A stretch of DNA of 64,000 nt from Leptospira langatensis (GCF_004770615.1 NZ_RQER01000006.1:372001-436000), one strand, 5' to 3'. Counted from the stretch's first letter, positions 10,301-21,163 are shown. The notes: generated from the sequence alone by a model not told the origin. Translations and numbers: made by a program.

Positions 10301-10886
10301 GGCAGGAACCAAAGTAGAGATCGCAGGAGTATTAACTTCTCTTAAAATAAAATTCACCAAGAAGAAAGAAGAATTCGTAAACTTCAAATTAGAAGATAGA
10401 ACAGGCGAAATTGAATGCGTAGCCTTTCCGAAGGTCTATCAGAAGTTCAAAGATATCCTAAAAGAAGACCAGGCCGTATTCCTAAAAGGAGATCTGGATC
10501 GGATCGAAGCAGGAGAGTCGGAGCTCAGAGGACAGATCAAAGTCAATAGTTTCGAGATCCTCAACGAGACCACCATCGAAGACAAGATGGAAAAGGCTCT
10601 TCATATCCGACTCGAAGACCGACACAAAAAAATGCCGGATATCATAGGCCAGCTTCACACACTACTGGCCGCTTACCAAGGAAACTCAAACGTATACTTC
10701 CATATTATCTCCGGCAACGAGGAGAAGAAGGTAATCCGCGCTCATAACCATTATTCTATCCAACCCAATCCGGAACTGATGAATCGTTTGGTAACTTTAT
10801 TGGGAGAAGGAAGCGTCTTCGAAAGCTTCGGGGATAATGTCCGGGTTTATAAATCCAACGGAACCAAACAAGCAGTTCAGATCTAA
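7353..10886 (+). CDS. dnaE: DNA polymerase III alpha subunit, replicative polymerase
   Basis: 1177 residues, close to the usual DnaE length. Domains in order: N-terminal PHP domain ([29 protein letters not shown], histidines intact), the polymerase core with the catalytic motif [15 protein letters not shown], thumb and fingers, a helix-hairpin-helix region (GFKDITEFM area), and a C-terminal OB fold ([20 protein letters not shown]). It synthesises both strands at the replication fork. Two in-frame ATGs (7353 and 7365) are possible starts; neither has a convincing ribosome site, and 7365 would begin directly at [10 protein letters not shown]. The stop codon interlocks with the stop of the convergent peptidase gene. 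Confidence 0.97.
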   Translation: MSLGMEDFAHLHLHTTYSMLDGAIRIKELMQHVKESGMSSVAMTDHGNMFGAIEFYNEAVKAGIKPIIGCEFYVSPNRKAETEVVKIADGNAYHLILLAKNEVGYKNLIKLASKSYTEGFYKKARIDYDLLDRHSDGLVCLTACLAGEVNRKILEGKEPESFQLAGKLNEIFNKEDFYLEIQNHGIPEQEIVAKGVYDLAQKTGIKLVVTNDSHFLKKDDKEAQDILLRIGMRKTIEDEMEFGFNQHFYVKSPAEMKLLFPELPQAYYSTLEIRDKIDLKLKFGNHLLPEFTVPQGFDEYGFMETLVWEGISQRYPEVTSEIKERVQFELNTIKNMHFAGYFLIVQDYINFAKKTGIPVGPGRGSAAGSIVAYALGITNVEPLQFNLLFERFLNPDRKDMPDIDTDFCVERREEVINYIRHKYGEDRVGQIITFGSLGAKAALKDVARVMNLPFEESNRLTSYCPSKPGITIDEALAMSGDLKQASEKDDLNKKIFAIAKRLEGNYRQPGRHAAGVVISPFPLDEVVPLSTVAEKDKPGVRSIVTQYEKNNLESVGLIKMDILGLKNLTTLNYAVNLVRERRKIELDLDKIPLDDANTYALLRKANTLGIFQLESTGITDLVARSQVSNFDEIVALIALYRPGPMESGMLEEYLERKSGKKPVTYPHSSCEVILKETFGLTVYQEQVMSISRVVGGFTMGESDMLRKAMAKKKKELMDPLRVKFVEGAQAQGHAKKFSEDLFDQLEKFGGYGFNKSHSVAYALVTYQTAYMKANFPTEYMAALLAGDHSKTTDIVKYINNAREMGINVLTPDVNESDVSFSVIDDHTIRFGISAMKGVGEGAAENIIAARKSLGGFKDITEFMIHIDTRILNKKILEALVQGGALDSFGFTRKCLFESMDSLVSFAQKEQERTKEGQFSLFGDASASYEFKLPKNADEWELEDKLRREKAFTGIYLSGHPLDKYKGHLKSLNSVPIETLDNIKAGTKVEIAGVLTSLKIKFTKKKEEFVNFKLEDRTGEIECVAFPKVYQKFKDILKEDQAVFLKGDLDRIEAGESELRGQIKVNSFEILNETTIEDKMEKALHIRLEDRHKKMPDIIGQLHTLLAAYQGNSNVYFHIISGNEEKKVIRAHNHYSIQPNPELMNRLVTLLGEGSVFESFGDNVRVYKSNGTKQAVQI

Positions 10887-11791
10887 CGGATCCGAGTCAC
10901 GTAAAACGTAAATGTTTTCTCGGAAAGGTTTTGGCGAAAGTCCCAGGCTAAAACCTTGATCGTATTCTCACCATTACGAAAATCTAAATTACCAAGTAAA
11001 TATTGATCCTTGTAATACAGATCGTTGAACGGGAATCCTTCCGAATTCTTCCATTCTCCCTTTTCATAATGTAAATTGGAGAAGCTCGCCTTTTTCAATA
11101 ATTGGCCGTTCAGGGAAACTTGGATCTGCGCCACTCCCCTTCTTTGGCCGGATTTTTTGCCTGCATCCTGGATACCGACTGTAACCGGGAAGGGTCTGGA
11201 GATATTGATATTATCCCCATCATTGATCTGGCTGAATTTGCTTTCGTCCTGATGGACCAAAAGATTTCCGATCGCAGGAGGAGTCTCATCCTCGACCGGC
11301 GCTAAGACCTTCATCGGGTCTTGGATCGTCTTTCCGAAATCCTTTAGTAAAACAAAATGTAGGTGCGCACCGCTAGAGTGGCCTGTGTTTCCAGTATAAG
11401 CGATCTTTTCGCCTGCCGCGACCAAACGCTCGTCTAACAAACCCGGGAGCCGACCGTCTTTCAGGTGGTAATAAGAGGAATAAATCCCATTTCCATGATC
11501 CAACCAGACCGAATTCCCTGTTCCGAATTCTTCCCCGAACGGATCGTCTTCGCCAAACCGCGAATAAAGGATCTTACCTTCTGCCATTGCCAAAACAGCT
11601 TCTCCGGAGGAGGCAATATCCATTCCATTATGAAAATGGTCCCCGCGAGATTCGCCGAAAACGGAACTAACTTTGTTCTCGATTCCGTCGGTTTTCACCG
11701 GGAAAAGAAAATTTATTACTTTATCGTTTTGTGCAAAGGTGCTTAGATGGAACGCGGCCAAGATAATTCCGAGATATATAATACGTCTCAT
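10883..11791 (-). CDS. M23-family (LytM-like) metallopeptidase, exported
   Basis: 302 residues with an N-terminal signal peptide ([17 protein letters not shown]). The peptidase domain follows directly (about residues 35-165), with zinc-binding motifs HFHNGMDIA (H-x3-D) and [10 protein letters not shown] (H-x-H), plus the typical GKILYSRFG and [11 protein letters not shown] loops. All ligands of an active lysostaphin-type endopeptidase seem present, so it probably cuts peptidoglycan cross-links in the periplasm. The C-terminal half is beta-rich, like a carbohydrate- or protein-binding module. It is divergent from the sigma-factor gene with only 35 bp between the two starts, so their promoters must overlap each other or the coding regions. 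Confidence 0.9.
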   Translation of the reverse strand: MRRIIYLGIILAAFHLSTFAQNDKVINFLFPVKTDGIENKVSSVFGESRGDHFHNGMDIASSGEAVLAMAEGKILYSRFGEDDPFGEEFGTGNSVWLDHGNGIYSSYYHLKDGRLPGLLDERLVAAGEKIAYTGNTGHSSGAHLHFVLLKDFGKTIQDPMKVLAPVEDETPPAIGNLLVHQDESKFSQINDGDNINISRPFPVTVGIQDAGKKSGQRRGVAQIQVSLNGQLLKKASFSNLHYEKGEWKNSEGFPFNDLYYKDQYLLGNLDFRNGENTIKVLAWDFRQNLSEKTFTFYVTRIR

Positions 11792-11826
11792 ATCGCTTGG
11801 CCCCCTGGTGCAAGGTTACATAAAGA

Positions 11827-12732
11827 ATGAATTTGTCAAAGGATAAAACCCTCGACCTGGTTACCCGCTGCGGGGAAGGAGACGAGGCCGCACTCAAATT
11901 ATTCTTCGAGTCCTATTCCGAAGATATATACAACTTCCCGATGAAAATTTTTCATCTCAGCGAAGACGATGCTGGCGACTTCTTCTTGTACGCTTTTGAA
12001 AGATTGAAAACAGGAGCGAGATTCTCCAGTTTCAAGGGAAAATCCAGCTTCCGCACTTGGTTCTATTCCGTCTTACGTAATATGCTCATTGATTGGCAAA
12101 GGACCAAGAGAGAGCTCAAGATCACCAATTTAGGCAAGATCAATAAAGAAGGAAAAGAATACGCCACTATCGAGGACGAGCCGGATCTAAGACCCGATTT
12201 GGTGGAAGAAGCTCAGGAACTCACAAAACATTTCCATCAGGTTTTGGGAGAGATCGGCGTAGAGAAACGAGTTATTTTCAAATTATCTTATATTTACTAT
12301 CTCAACTTGGACGAAGAAGAGATCCAATTCTTGGTGAGCAAAACGAATCTCACCCTAGACGATATAAAGAAGAAGATCCTGGAACTCAGATCCGAACTTT
12401 CCAAGAGAGAAGAGGAAAATATTCGCATGGAGGACAAGATCACGTCCCTCTATCTGAATATTTTGGAACTGAAAGAAAAGCAGACTGCTACCGTCAAAAA
12501 GGCTCCAATCCTCCCTCAAGAGATAGATAAAACCTCGCAGGCATTAAAAAAGAAATACGAACAGAGAAAGAAACTGCTAGAAAAGCGCAAGAAAGGCCAT
12601 TTCCTAGCCCGAACCCCCTATCGAGAGGTTGCAGATCTATTGGGGATCACGGAAGGGAATGTCAGCGTTACTTTGTTACGTCTGATCGAAAAAATACAAA
12701 AAAAACTCAAATTCTCGGAATTGTCTGAGTAG
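11827..12732 (+). CDS. ECF-like sigma-70 family factor with long internal insertion
   Basis: 301 residues. Region 2 occupies about residues 12-100 with the core-binding and -10-recognition features ([33 protein letters not shown]). The C-terminal helix-turn-helix of region 4 is at residues 262-295 ([20 protein letters not shown]). Between the likely start of region 4 (near 135) and that HTH lie about 120 charged, coiled-coil-prone residues ([38 protein letters not shown]), which ordinary ECF factors of about 180 residues lack. The ATG directly follows an in-frame TAA, so no longer start exists. It heads a cassette with an unknown soluble protein, a CHAT protease and a cysteine-cluster protein. 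The insertion could be a regulatory contact surface (inference). Confidence 0.85.
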   Translation: MNLSKDKTLDLVTRCGEGDEAALKLFFESYSEDIYNFPMKIFHLSEDDAGDFFLYAFERLKTGARFSSFKGKSSFRTWFYSVLRNMLIDWQRTKRELKITNLGKINKEGKEYATIEDEPDLRPDLVEEAQELTKHFHQVLGEIGVEKRVIFKLSYIYYLNLDEEEIQFLVSKTNLTLDDIKKKILELRSELSKREEENIRMEDKITSLYLNILELKEKQTATVKKAPILPQEIDKTSQALKKKYEQRKKLLEKRKKGHFLARTPYREVADLLGITEGNVSVTLLRLIEKIQKKLKFSELSE

Positions 12733-12771
12733 AAAGAATCGTCATAAAAGCTATTGGAGCGTCGCACTCAA

Positions 12772-13515
12772 ATGGAATCCAACCGCGAACAGAACTCGGT
12801 GCCAGAAATCATCCAATCTCTCTTTGAGGGAAAGGCGGACGTATTGTCCAGCCTGGATAAAAACACCGAACTACAGAATGAACTCATTCAAATGGAGGAA
12901 GCCCTCCAGGCGAGTTTAAAAGCTGCAGGAGAATCCTATTTCGAATCGGCATCCCGCCAGCACCAATTCCAATCTTTCCAAGAGGAATTGGACCTCAATA
13001 AGGCCGAACTGAATGAGGGCTGGCAGGTAAAACCGTTTCCTGAATATCTAAAAAGATACGTAGAAATTGAACTGTCCCGTAAGGCACAGGGCAAAGAATC
13101 TATCGTTGTCAAATTAGGAAAATCCGGAGCTCAGCTTTTCGGAAGTCTGATCGAAAGCTTACAGATCAATACTCGTGTGGACTACGCCCCTGCTATGCGT
13201 TCCGCAGTGGCAAAAGCGCCTTCCGCATCCGAGTTTATCGTTTTCGAAGAGAAAGTAGATAAAGACTGCAAATTCACTTACCAAGTCGTACAAGAAACCG
13301 ATGAAACCGCTTACTTAAGTGTCAAAATCGAATGTCCTAGACCGGAAGATTTCCAAAGGGTAAATCTTTCTAAGGACGGAAGATTCATCCTTTCCAACCA
13401 ATTCAATTCCGAAGGGATCACGAATTTCTCCGGCCTGAGAGAAGGAAAGTACACAGTCGAGTTTCAGGGAAAAGACTTGTCTAAATCCATCGACCTCTTT
13501 ATCCTTTTGGATTAA
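12772..13515 (+). CDS. soluble protein of unknown function, candidate partner of the sigma factor
   Basis: 247 residues from the ATG at 12772 (GGAG 12 bases upstream); an in-frame TTG at 12754 would add six residues. No signal peptide or membrane helix. The first 90 residues are helical and acidic ([34 protein letters not shown]), then a basic region, and the last 100 residues form a beta-rich, Ig-like part ([39 protein letters not shown]). It starts 39 bases after the sigma-factor stop. Position and the helical N-terminus make it a candidate soluble anti-sigma factor or a substrate of the downstream protease, but no known anti-sigma motif (for example a zinc-type HxxxCxxC) is present. Function not established. 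Confidence 0.75.
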   Translation: MESNREQNSVPEIIQSLFEGKADVLSSLDKNTELQNELIQMEEALQASLKAAGESYFESASRQHQFQSFQEELDLNKAELNEGWQVKPFPEYLKRYVEIELSRKAQGKESIVVKLGKSGAQLFGSLIESLQINTRVDYAPAMRSAVAKAPSASEFIVFEEKVDKDCKFTYQVVQETDETAYLSVKIECPRPEDFQRVNLSKDGRFILSNQFNSEGITNFSGLREGKYTVEFQGKDLSKSIDLFILLD

Positions 13516-13530
13516 GGGCGAGCTAACAGG

Positions 13531-13566
13531 TTTCCTCTATCGGATTTTATGTCCGATCGGAGGAAA
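13531..13566 (+). other. intercistronic hairpin in the sigma/CHAT cassette
   Basis: The 77-base gap before the CHAT gene contains two nested complementary arms: TTTCCTC with GAGGAAA (7 bp) and ATCGGA with TCCGAT (6 bp), separated by a small internal loop and closed by TTTTATG. No T-tract follows, so it is not a standard terminator. The right arm contains GGAGG, which would be masked in the folded form, but it lies 30 bases before the CHAT start. Possible roles are partial attenuation, RNA processing or control of translation (inference). Confidence 0.5.
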
Positions 13567-13592
13567 ACATTTAGGCGCAGTTTTCGATCCAA

Positions 13593-15431
13593 ATGCTGAA
13601 CCTAATTATAGACAGAGTCGGTGCGGTAAACGTATTCAACGTATTGGACAGCTCGGGTAGCGGATCCGAGTCACACCTTCAGTCCACCATGGACGAGGAT
13701 CTCATCCTCGAGTATATTAAGGAAATCGAAAACTTAGTCCGCGTTTCCGTAGCAATCCATCAGAAATCCGTTCAAACACCTACACTAGAAACCGACATAC
13801 TTCACGATCTAAAGATCTTGGGAGAGACATTCTACGACCAGTTCTTTCCGAGTGCCATCCAAGAGAAGCTAAGGCTCACCACCGAGAAGTTCCTGCATTT
13901 CAATATAGATCCTAAACTGGGAGTGATCCCTTGGGAGCTCCTACACGACGGAACCTGCTTCCTTTCGGATAAATTCTTTATCGGTAAGACTGTAAGGGGG
14001 GAGGCTAATAGCGCAGCATTCAAAGAAAAAGAAAAGCTAAGAATGCTCATTATCGCAGACCCGACAGAAGATCTAGAATGGGCCCAGAAAGAAGGGGAAC
14101 AGCTCTTTAGAGTATTGAGTGAGAAGGTACCAAGTTCTCGCTTAGAGATCGAGTTCATAGGCGGACGCCAAGTTACCAAACTCAAACTTCTCTCCTTGAT
14201 CAAAGGAAAGAATATCATCCATTATTCCGGACATCTGTATTTCTCAGACGATCCTCTAGAAAATGGATGGCTGATCTCCGAAGGAAAGATCCTAAAAGCA
14301 AGAGAGATCAAAAACTCCGGATTCAATACGGACATGGTCTTTTCGAACTCTTGCCAATCGAACAAGAGTACGACTCGAAACCTGAATTCGGATCTGATGA
14401 ATAATTTCGCCGGATCCTTTTTGATGTCGGGGATCAAAAGTTTTATCGGGACCAATTGGGAGATCGCGGACAACCAGAACACGATCGATTTCACGATCCA
14501 ATTCTATACGAATTTATTCGCGGACAAGAGCATTGGAGAATCTCTCTATCTCGCAAAAGAACATGCGAGAAGGAACTATGATCCAAGCGATCTGACTTGG
14601 ACGAATTATAGTCTGCATGGGCAACCTATCATTCGAGTCGTGTCCGATCCTTCCAAAGGAAAACCGGTCCATAAGATCATTAACCCTTCTTTAATATTCA
14701 AATTCTATCCTAGCGCAATTGCATCTTCTTATTATCAATTCACCGAAAGACAAAAAGAAGAATCCCTAACTTCCTTTCAATTAATGGAATGTTTGATCCG
14801 GTCCTTCGAAGAGTTCTCCAAGATACTCGGAGGGATCCTGTTCAGTGATCACCAAAACCATTCTTTAGGAAAATACATCCCGAATAATCCGGACGACGCT
14901 TACAATATCGAAAGATGGTGGGAACTGATCTTTCAATGCCTTCATGACTTCAGAAAATTAGAGATCACTCCCGTGGTTACCGATCTCGCAGAGATCCTTT
15001 TTGCAAACAAGGATACGATCCAAAAAATGATCCAATGGATGGATCTCTATTCCAAGGGACAGATCCAGCCTGAATCCGCAGACGGCTATCTGATCACCTT
15101 CCAATATTATTATGAAAATCTTCTTACTGAGTTAGAGGAATTAGAAAGGATCAGCATCTTCTTAGTGTCCACGAACTCGAATACGCATCTATTCTTTCGC
15201 GGACTGAAGCCTGAGTCTTCCTTAGTGGCTGCTCCAATGATCAAACAGGACTTTATCGGAGAGCAAATTGAGAAGTACAGAGGCAAGGTAATCGTATTCC
15301 ACGAAGACAGATTACAGATCTTCCCTCTCAATTGCAGTATCGTCGAAAACCCTGAAACCAAAGATCTTGAGTTGGCCTTTTTAGGATTCCTATCCAGCAA
15401 ACCGGGAAATCTGCCTCACGGCGGTATTTGA
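13593..15431 (+). CDS. CHAT-domain (caspase-like) protease
   Basis: 612 residues. A short helical N-terminal part (residues 1-80) precedes a CHAT domain at about 85-350: the entry motif IPWELLHDG (112-120), the catalytic histidine block [10 protein letters not shown] (His210/His214), the catalytic cysteine in [10 protein letters not shown] (Cys254), then [17 protein letters not shown] and the closing [16 protein letters not shown] proteases are clan CD cysteine peptidases related to caspases and separase, usually cutting one dedicated partner. The final 260 residues are a helical region ([17 protein letters not shown]) followed by a beta-rich tail, of no family I recognise, and could be the sensor. 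The gene follows a sigma factor and a soluble unknown protein and is followed with no gap by a Cys-cluster gene. Confidence 0.88.
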   Translation: MLNLIIDRVGAVNVFNVLDSSGSGSESHLQSTMDEDLILEYIKEIENLVRVSVAIHQKSVQTPTLETDILHDLKILGETFYDQFFPSAIQEKLRLTTEKFLHFNIDPKLGVIPWELLHDGTCFLSDKFFIGKTVRGEANSAAFKEKEKLRMLIIADPTEDLEWAQKEGEQLFRVLSEKVPSSRLEIEFIGGRQVTKLKLLSLIKGKNIIHYSGHLYFSDDPLENGWLISEGKILKAREIKNSGFNTDMVFSNSCQSNKSTTRNLNSDLMNNFAGSFLMSGIKSFIGTNWEIADNQNTIDFTIQFYTNLFADKSIGESLYLAKEHARRNYDPSDLTWTNYSLHGQPIIRVVSDPSKGKPVHKIINPSLIFKFYPSAIASSYYQFTERQKEESLTSFQLMECLIRSFEEFSKILGGILFSDHQNHSLGKYIPNNPDDAYNIERWWELIFQCLHDFRKLEITPVVTDLAEILFANKDTIQKMIQWMDLYSKGQIQPESADGYLITFQYYYENLLTELEELERISIFLVSTNSNTHLFFRGLKPESSLVAAPMIKQDFIGEQIEKYRGKVIVFHEDRLQIFPLNCSIVENPETKDLELAFLGFLSSKPGNLPHGGI

Positions 15432-16145
15432 GTGGGCCTCTGCCAACCTTCCGCAAATGTTCCGTTCTCCTGCGGAGCCTGCTGCGGACTTTTTAATCTA
15501 GAACTTCCTCCGGACAAACTCCGAAACGTTTTGAAAGAAAGGACTGAGACCTTTCAACAAACTGTAGACTTCGGGAAGCCCTACACAATGGCCGAGTTTA
15601 GAAAGGTCAGAGAAGATGCGGAGAAAGACTTCGCAAAGAAAGATCCACTCACCTACAATTGCCCTTTCTTAGGAATGCTTTCGGAGGAAATTACTTCGTC
15701 TTCTGAGACCAAAGTAAGAAGTAGGATCGGTTGTATGATCCATCCGGTGTATTCCGGAGATGCTCGTAGTCAGAATTATTCCTTTTACGGAGCTTCCATC
15801 TGCCAGGCTTACGATTGTAGAAATAAGGAGAGAAGTCTCACAGAAGAATGGGAAGAGATCTTTTCCGAGTTCGCAGACGATTCCTTTTCATACTCTGCAC
15901 TCGCTTCCGATTATAGGACCATAGATCTGTTAGAAGGTTATTTGGCCGAAAAAGGATTCGATCCTTCTTCTTGGTTTACCACTTACAAGGAGAAGATTAG
16001 AGAGATACTGAATATTAAGTTCCAAAAAGCGATCTCTCTTTGGAATACTTCCTTCGAGCTAGAAATGGAAAGTCCTCCACCCTTGCCTTATAAAGATCGA
16101 TTAGCTAAATGGCTGGGCCTGGAATCGGACGATCCCAGGCTTTAA
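15432..16145 (+). CDS. YkgJ-like cysteine-cluster protein
   Basis: 237 residues. It starts with GTG immediately after the stop codon of the CHAT gene, so the two are translated together. Cysteines occur as FSCGACCGLF (Cys14, 17, 18), NCPFLG (Cys77), GCMIHP (Cys101) and ICQAYDC (Cys124, Cys129). This spacing matches the YkgJ/UPF0153-type zinc- or iron-binding cluster family, whose biochemical role is poorly known; some members are linked to metal or oxygen sensing or to protein modification. The C-terminal 100 residues are helical and unassigned. In this cassette it might supply redox or metal sensing to the protease or sigma switch (inference). Confidence 0.75.
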   Translation: MGLCQPSANVPFSCGACCGLFNLELPPDKLRNVLKERTETFQQTVDFGKPYTMAEFRKVREDAEKDFAKKDPLTYNCPFLGMLSEEITSSSETKVRSRIGCMIHPVYSGDARSQNYSFYGASICQAYDCRNKERSLTEEWEEIFSEFADDSFSYSALASDYRTIDLLEGYLAEKGFDPSSWFTTYKEKIREILNIKFQKAISLWNTSFELEMESPPPLPYKDRLAKWLGLESDDPRL

Positions 16146-16202
16146 TTAGATTAGAAGAATAATAATCTAAGAAATGCAGATCTCTCGGATCGCAGGAAAG
16201 GA

Positions 16203-16478
16203 TTAGCCCGCAGATCCGTTGGAATTTTTCTTTCCGATATCTTTTTTAACTTCTTCTACTTTGGAATTTACTTGGCCGGCTAGACCTTCAACAGAGCGTA
16301 ACGCGTCTTCGATGTACTTACGAAGATTATTAGCTACTTCACTTTGGTCTTGGGAACCTTTTGCGGAGAGCTCTTTAAATTCTTTTTCCACTTTCAAAAG
16401 AATGCTATCGGCTTGTTCTCTCAGAGTCTTTGCGGCTCCGATCGCGAAATTCAATGCCTCTTTGATTTCCTTTTCCAT
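16203..16478 (-). CDS. phasin-like small helical protein
   Basis: 91 residues, entirely amphipathic helix: LNFAIGAAKTLREQADSIL, NNLRKYIEDALRSVEGLAGQ, NSKVEEVKKDIGKK. This is the pattern of phasin-related proteins, which coat polyhydroxyalkanoate granules or otherwise bind lipid surfaces, and of small granule-associated regulators. No PHA synthase gene lies in the window. A ribosome site AAGGAAA precedes the ATG. The downstream gap toward the cysteine-cluster gene contains an AT-rich inverted repeat (TTAGATTA/TAATCTAA, 16146-16170) that may help end both convergent transcripts. Confidence 0.65.
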   Translation of the reverse strand: MEKEIKEALNFAIGAAKTLREQADSILLKVEKEFKELSAKGSQDQSEVANNLRKYIEDALRSVEGLAGQVNSKVEEVKKDIGKKNSNGSAG

Positions 16479-16557
16479 GCTTCTGTTTCCTTTATTTATA
16501 TATTAATTATTTATGCGGCGCACAACGCTTTGTCAAGAACTTACGATCTACGAAGGC

Positions 16558-16596
16558 ATAAAAAAGGAGTAAGAGAAAAATTCTCCTACTCCTTTT
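16558..16596 (-). terminator. rho-independent terminator of pckA
   Basis: Long near-perfect hairpin: AAAAGGAGTA paired with TACTCCTTTT and GAGAA with TTCTC, one mismatch between, loop of three A. Read on the minus strand it is followed by a run of six T, 20 bp after the pckA stop. It also separates pckA from the phasin-like gene. Confidence 0.85.
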
Positions 16597-16616
16597 GAAA
16601 TTGGGTCCCGGCTTAA

Positions 16617-18215
<1,599 letters not shown>

Positions 18216-18351
18216 TTGGCTCTCCTTATTGAGATCGTATTTCGATTTTTTTTTGCTTCAGGATACCGTCAATTCGGAACCGGGTCGGACTTAGAAGCAA
18301 GCCGTAAATCCAACCCGTATTTTGTCTCTTTAAGGCTAATTGCCTCGCAGA

Positions 18352-19596
18352 TTATTGCTGCTGTTGCTGATCTTGAAAATCCTTGCGGTTCCCGAAATCG
18401 TCCCCTCTATCGCCCCTATCTTGGTAGTTTCCGCGATTTTGGTTCTTATTTTGGAAATCCTTGCGATTTCCGCGATCCTCTCCGCCTCTTTCTTGGCGAT
18501 CATAGCGATTGCGATCGTCTCTGTCCCCACCCTTGTTGCCACGGTTCTCTTTTTCATTGCTGCGGTCTCCTTTATCGGAGCCACCACCGTTCCCGTTAGC
18601 CTTGGTAAAGATCATCTTACCGGCAGCAGTTTGGATAATGGAAGTAACAGTGACCTTAACTTCTTTGCCGACGAGATGTCCGCCGTTCTCGATCACCACC
18701 ATGGTTCCGTCTTCTAAGTAACCGATACCTTGGTTTTCGTCCTTACCTTCTTTGATGACTTGGATCCCCAATTCTTCACCGGGAAGCACCACTGGTTTCA
18801 GGGCGTTTGCAAGAGTGTTCAGGTTTAACACCTTCACTCCTTGGAGTTCAGCGACCTTGTTCAAATTGAAATCGTTGGTAACGATCTTGCCACCGGTGTC
18901 CCTAGCGAGCTTGATCAGTTTCGCGTCCACTTCTCTTGTGTCGGAATAGTCTTTATAAGTGATCTTTACTTCGATAGAGCCTTTTCTTTGGAGCTTATTC
19001 AGCATCTCCAAACCTCTGCGGCCCCGAGCCCTCTTGATCGGATCGGAAGAATCGCTGATCAATTGAATCTCTCTCAACACGAAGTTAGGAAGAATGAGAG
19101 GCCCATCGATAAAGTGTGTATCAGCAATATCTAATATTCTTCCGTCGATAACCACGGAAGTATCCAGGATCTTATCTCTGACTTCATCCTTATTGATGGA
19201 AGCGACTCCAAACGGATCGACTAAAGAGGTAGGACCTCCACCGCCGCCTCCGAAAACGGAAAGACCGGGTTCTTTCGCAAAGGATTTTCCGGCACGTGCG
19301 CCGAAAAGCCCTAAGATCAAATACAATGCTAGGTTCAATTCTTCAAAACGGATCACGGTTCCTAAAAACCAAGCGACTCCGAAACCGATCAGGGTACCAA
19401 CTCCCACGCAGAAAATAACGTCTCCGCGGAGTTTAGGAAATAGTTTATTTTCACCGAACAAAAGTACGAGAGAAATTACGAGTACAAGCCCCGCACTAGA
19501 GCCTGCAAATACTAGCTCCTGAGTTTGTTTCTGCGTTACAAAGAACGACACCGAGGAGAGTACGACGGCCGTTAAGCCTTTATAGAAATATGCCAT
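18352..19596 (-). CDS. membrane-anchored PIN/TRAM-domain protein with RG/Q-rich tail
   Basis: 414 residues. Four hydrophobic helices at the N-terminus ([57 protein letters not shown]), then a PIN nuclease domain (about 140-265; [31 protein letters not shown] with the acidic residues), then a TRAM-like RNA-binding strand region ([18 protein letters not shown]). This is the YacL/PIN-TRAM architecture known in many bacteria, proposed to act as an RNase. The last 75 residues, however, are a disordered tail of Arg, Gly, Asp, Asn and Gln ([20 protein letters not shown]) ending in five glutamines, unusual for this family. The next gene upstream is carD. Confidence 0.85.
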   Translation of the reverse strand: MAYFYKGLTAVVLSSVSFFVTQKQTQELVFAGSSAGLVLVISLVLLFGENKLFPKLRGDVIFCVGVGTLIGFGVAWFLGTVIRFEELNLALYLILGLFGARAGKSFAKEPGLSVFGGGGGGPTSLVDPFGVASINKDEVRDKILDTSVVIDGRILDIADTHFIDGPLILPNFVLREIQLISDSSDPIKRARGRRGLEMLNKLQRKGSIEVKITYKDYSDTREVDAKLIKLARDTGGKIVTNDFNLNKVAELQGVKVLNLNTLANALKPVVLPGEELGIQVIKEGKDENQGIGYLEDGTMVVIENGGHLVGKEVKVTVTSIIQTAAGKMIFTKANGNGGGSDKGDRSNEKENRGNKGGDRDDRNRYDRQERGGEDRGNRKDFQNKNQNRGNYQDRGDRGDDFGNRKDFQDQQQQQ

Positions 19597-19636
19597 AACT
19601 CAAATCCTTCGAATATAGATTCGAGTTTTAGCGGAA

Positions 19637-20200
19637 TTATTCTTCGTCTATATCTACTGTTGCTACGGGGATTCTCTCTCCCGGAGCGAATGTACTAGCT
19701 AAAACATCTGAAACAAGGTTTCCAGCTTCTTCTTGAGAAACACCTTTGCTTAGGGCGACTTCCATCTTAACTAGATTGTACGCACTTTCGTACAATTTAC
19801 GTTCCATGATGGACAGTTCTTTACCGTTTGCCCTACGGAATAAATTCCTGCACACATCCGCCACTTCGAAGATCGAACCGGACTTGATTTTGTTCAGATT
19901 ATTTTGGTATCTGATCTTCCAGTCCTCTTCCGTATCGATCTCATCCTTTTTGAGCAGATTGATGACTTTCTTAATGTCCTTCTTGTCGATAATAGGTCGT
20001 ATACCAACCTGTTTTGCCTTATCGACTGGGATCATAACCTTCATCTTGCTACCCTGGATTTCCATTACGTAGCACTCTTTTTTCTTTCCCAGGATAACCT
20101 TTTTAGCGATTTCGGTGATTTCACCTACTCCGTGGATCGGATAGACGACGTAGTCACCTACGCCATGATCGTAGCCAGATTGTTTCTTTTTGCCAGCCAA
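19637..20200 (-). CDS. carD: CarD-family transcriptional regulator
   Basis: 187 residues with the CarD/TRCF RNA-polymerase-interacting domain at the N-terminus ([19 protein letters not shown], residues 13-31, then the strand [16 protein letters not shown]) and the helical DNA-binding C-terminus ([38 protein letters not shown]). CarD binds the polymerase beta subunit and stabilises open promoter complexes, often at rRNA promoters. The start is a TTG at 20200: an in-frame TAA directly precedes it, and no later start would keep the domain intact. The leader upstream holds an inverted repeat (GCCCAAAAAT/ATTTTGGGGC, 20229-20255). Confidence 0.93.
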   Translation of the reverse strand: MAGKKKQSGYDHGVGDYVVYPIHGVGEITEIAKKVILGKKKECYVMEIQGSKMKVMIPVDKAKQVGIRPIIDKKDIKKVINLLKKDEIDTEEDWKIRYQNNLNKIKSGSIFEVADVCRNLFRRANGKELSIMERKLYESAYNLVKMEVALSKGVSQEEAGNLVSDVLASTFAPGERIPVATVDIDEE

Positions 20201-20264
20201 TTAGTATTAAGACTTCCGTTAAAACTCTGCCCAAAAATATAGCAAATTTTGGGGCAAAGTCAAG

Positions 20265-20295
20265 GAAAAAATGATTTTGGTTCTCTGAGCCAAAA
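20265..20295 (-). terminator. rho-independent terminator behind the SPOR-like gene
   Basis: Stem TTTTGGTTC/GAGCCAAAA with a three-base loop and one G-T pair; on the minus strand it is followed by TCATTTTTT. It lies 15 bp after the stop of the SPOR-like gene and separates it from carD. Confidence 0.7.
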
Positions 20296-20310
20296 GACTC
20301 TTAGAAAATC

Positions 20311-20982
20311 TTAGAATTGAAGCTTATGCACCGCAGTGCGATGGAAAATCGGATCGTTTAAAGGACGAATTAAATCCATTGCTTTCATGGCTTCTTCTTT
20401 GCCATAAAAGTAACCGACGTACAATTCCCCTTGCTTGGAGCGGAAAAATCTTCCCTGGAACTCCGGTCTTGCTCTTAGCAATTTCTTTCCAATCTCCATG
20501 GCCTCAACCGAGTCTTCGGTCGGGATCGAGAGGAAATAATTTTCCTTATCGGAACGAGCTGGGAATTTCAAACCGTTCGATGGAGCGGGAGAGTTTACAT
20601 TGGATACGGAAACATTCTCCGAAGAGCTCGATTGGTTCGAAACGGAAGAATTTTCCGAAGAAGAATTCTCTCTCTCTTCTACGGACTGCTCCACCTTCTG
20701 AGAGGATTTTCCGGCATTATAAAAAGACTGGGTTTCGTTCTGAGCGAATGCCTGCTCCTTCTGATCCAAGCGCAAACCTACAACAACGCCTCCGGTAAAA
20801 ATGGAGATGGCCCCGACTAAGACCAGAAAGATGGAACGAGAACTTGGAAAAGAACGAATAGGGGAAGAAGTTCCCCGAACATGCTGGATGGTCTGCACAG
20901 TAGGAAAGGACTCTCCCGAACGAGGGGCCTGGCCTCGATTCCCGGTTTGTTTGAGTCTTCTAGAATAATCTATGTTTTGCAT
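20311..20982 (-). CDS. single-pass membrane protein with SPOR-like C-terminus
   Basis: 223 residues: a basic cytoplasmic N-terminus, one membrane helix near residues 48-68 (SIFLVLVGAISIFTGGVVVG), a Ser/Asn/Glu-rich linker (NSSSENSSVSNQSSSSENV) and a C-terminal domain of about 70 residues. That domain (ENYFLSIPTEDSVEAMEIGK, FRSKQGELYVGYFYGKEEA) has the beta-alpha-beta order of a SPOR domain, which binds glycan strands lacking stem peptides at division sites. The match is by pattern only. Its own terminator follows; the gene upstream is the cox operon, with its terminator between. Confidence 0.6.
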   Translation of the reverse strand: MQNIDYSRRLKQTGNRGQAPRSGESFPTVQTIQHVRGTSSPIRSFPSSRSIFLVLVGAISIFTGGVVVGLRLDQKEQAFAQNETQSFYNAGKSSQKVEQSVEERENSSSENSSVSNQSSSSENVSVSNVNSPAPSNGLKFPARSDKENYFLSIPTEDSVEAMEIGKKLLRARPEFQGRFFRSKQGELYVGYFYGKEEAMKAMDLIRPLNDPIFHRTAVHKLQF

Positions 20983-21086
20983 GCATCTACCGGCGCCTAA
21001 AGGAATAGGCTCTCTTATTCAATATCGGTAGATGAGAAGATCCGCCCCGGTTTTTTTAAGCGAAAACGGAACGAAACCGGCGAAAT

Positions 21087-21120
21087 CAAAAGAAAAAGCC
21101 GAAACGAATGTTTCGGCTTT
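21087..21120 (-). terminator. rho-independent terminator of the cox operon
   Basis: Perfect 11-bp stem AAAGCCGAAAC/GTTTCGGCTTT with loop GAAT; on the minus strand the stem is followed by TTCTTTTG, making a T-rich tract. It lies 43 bp after the coxC stop and ends the oxidase operon. Confidence 0.85.
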
Positions 21121-21163
21121 CCAACGAAGCGAAGAATATTCCCCGCTTTCTGTTTATCTGAAC

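Noticed and set aside
11827..16145. A CRISPR-linked Craspase system
   Set aside because: No repeat array and no cas genes were found in the window, and the CHAT protein lacks TPR repeats; only the analogy of a protease beside a sigma factor remains.
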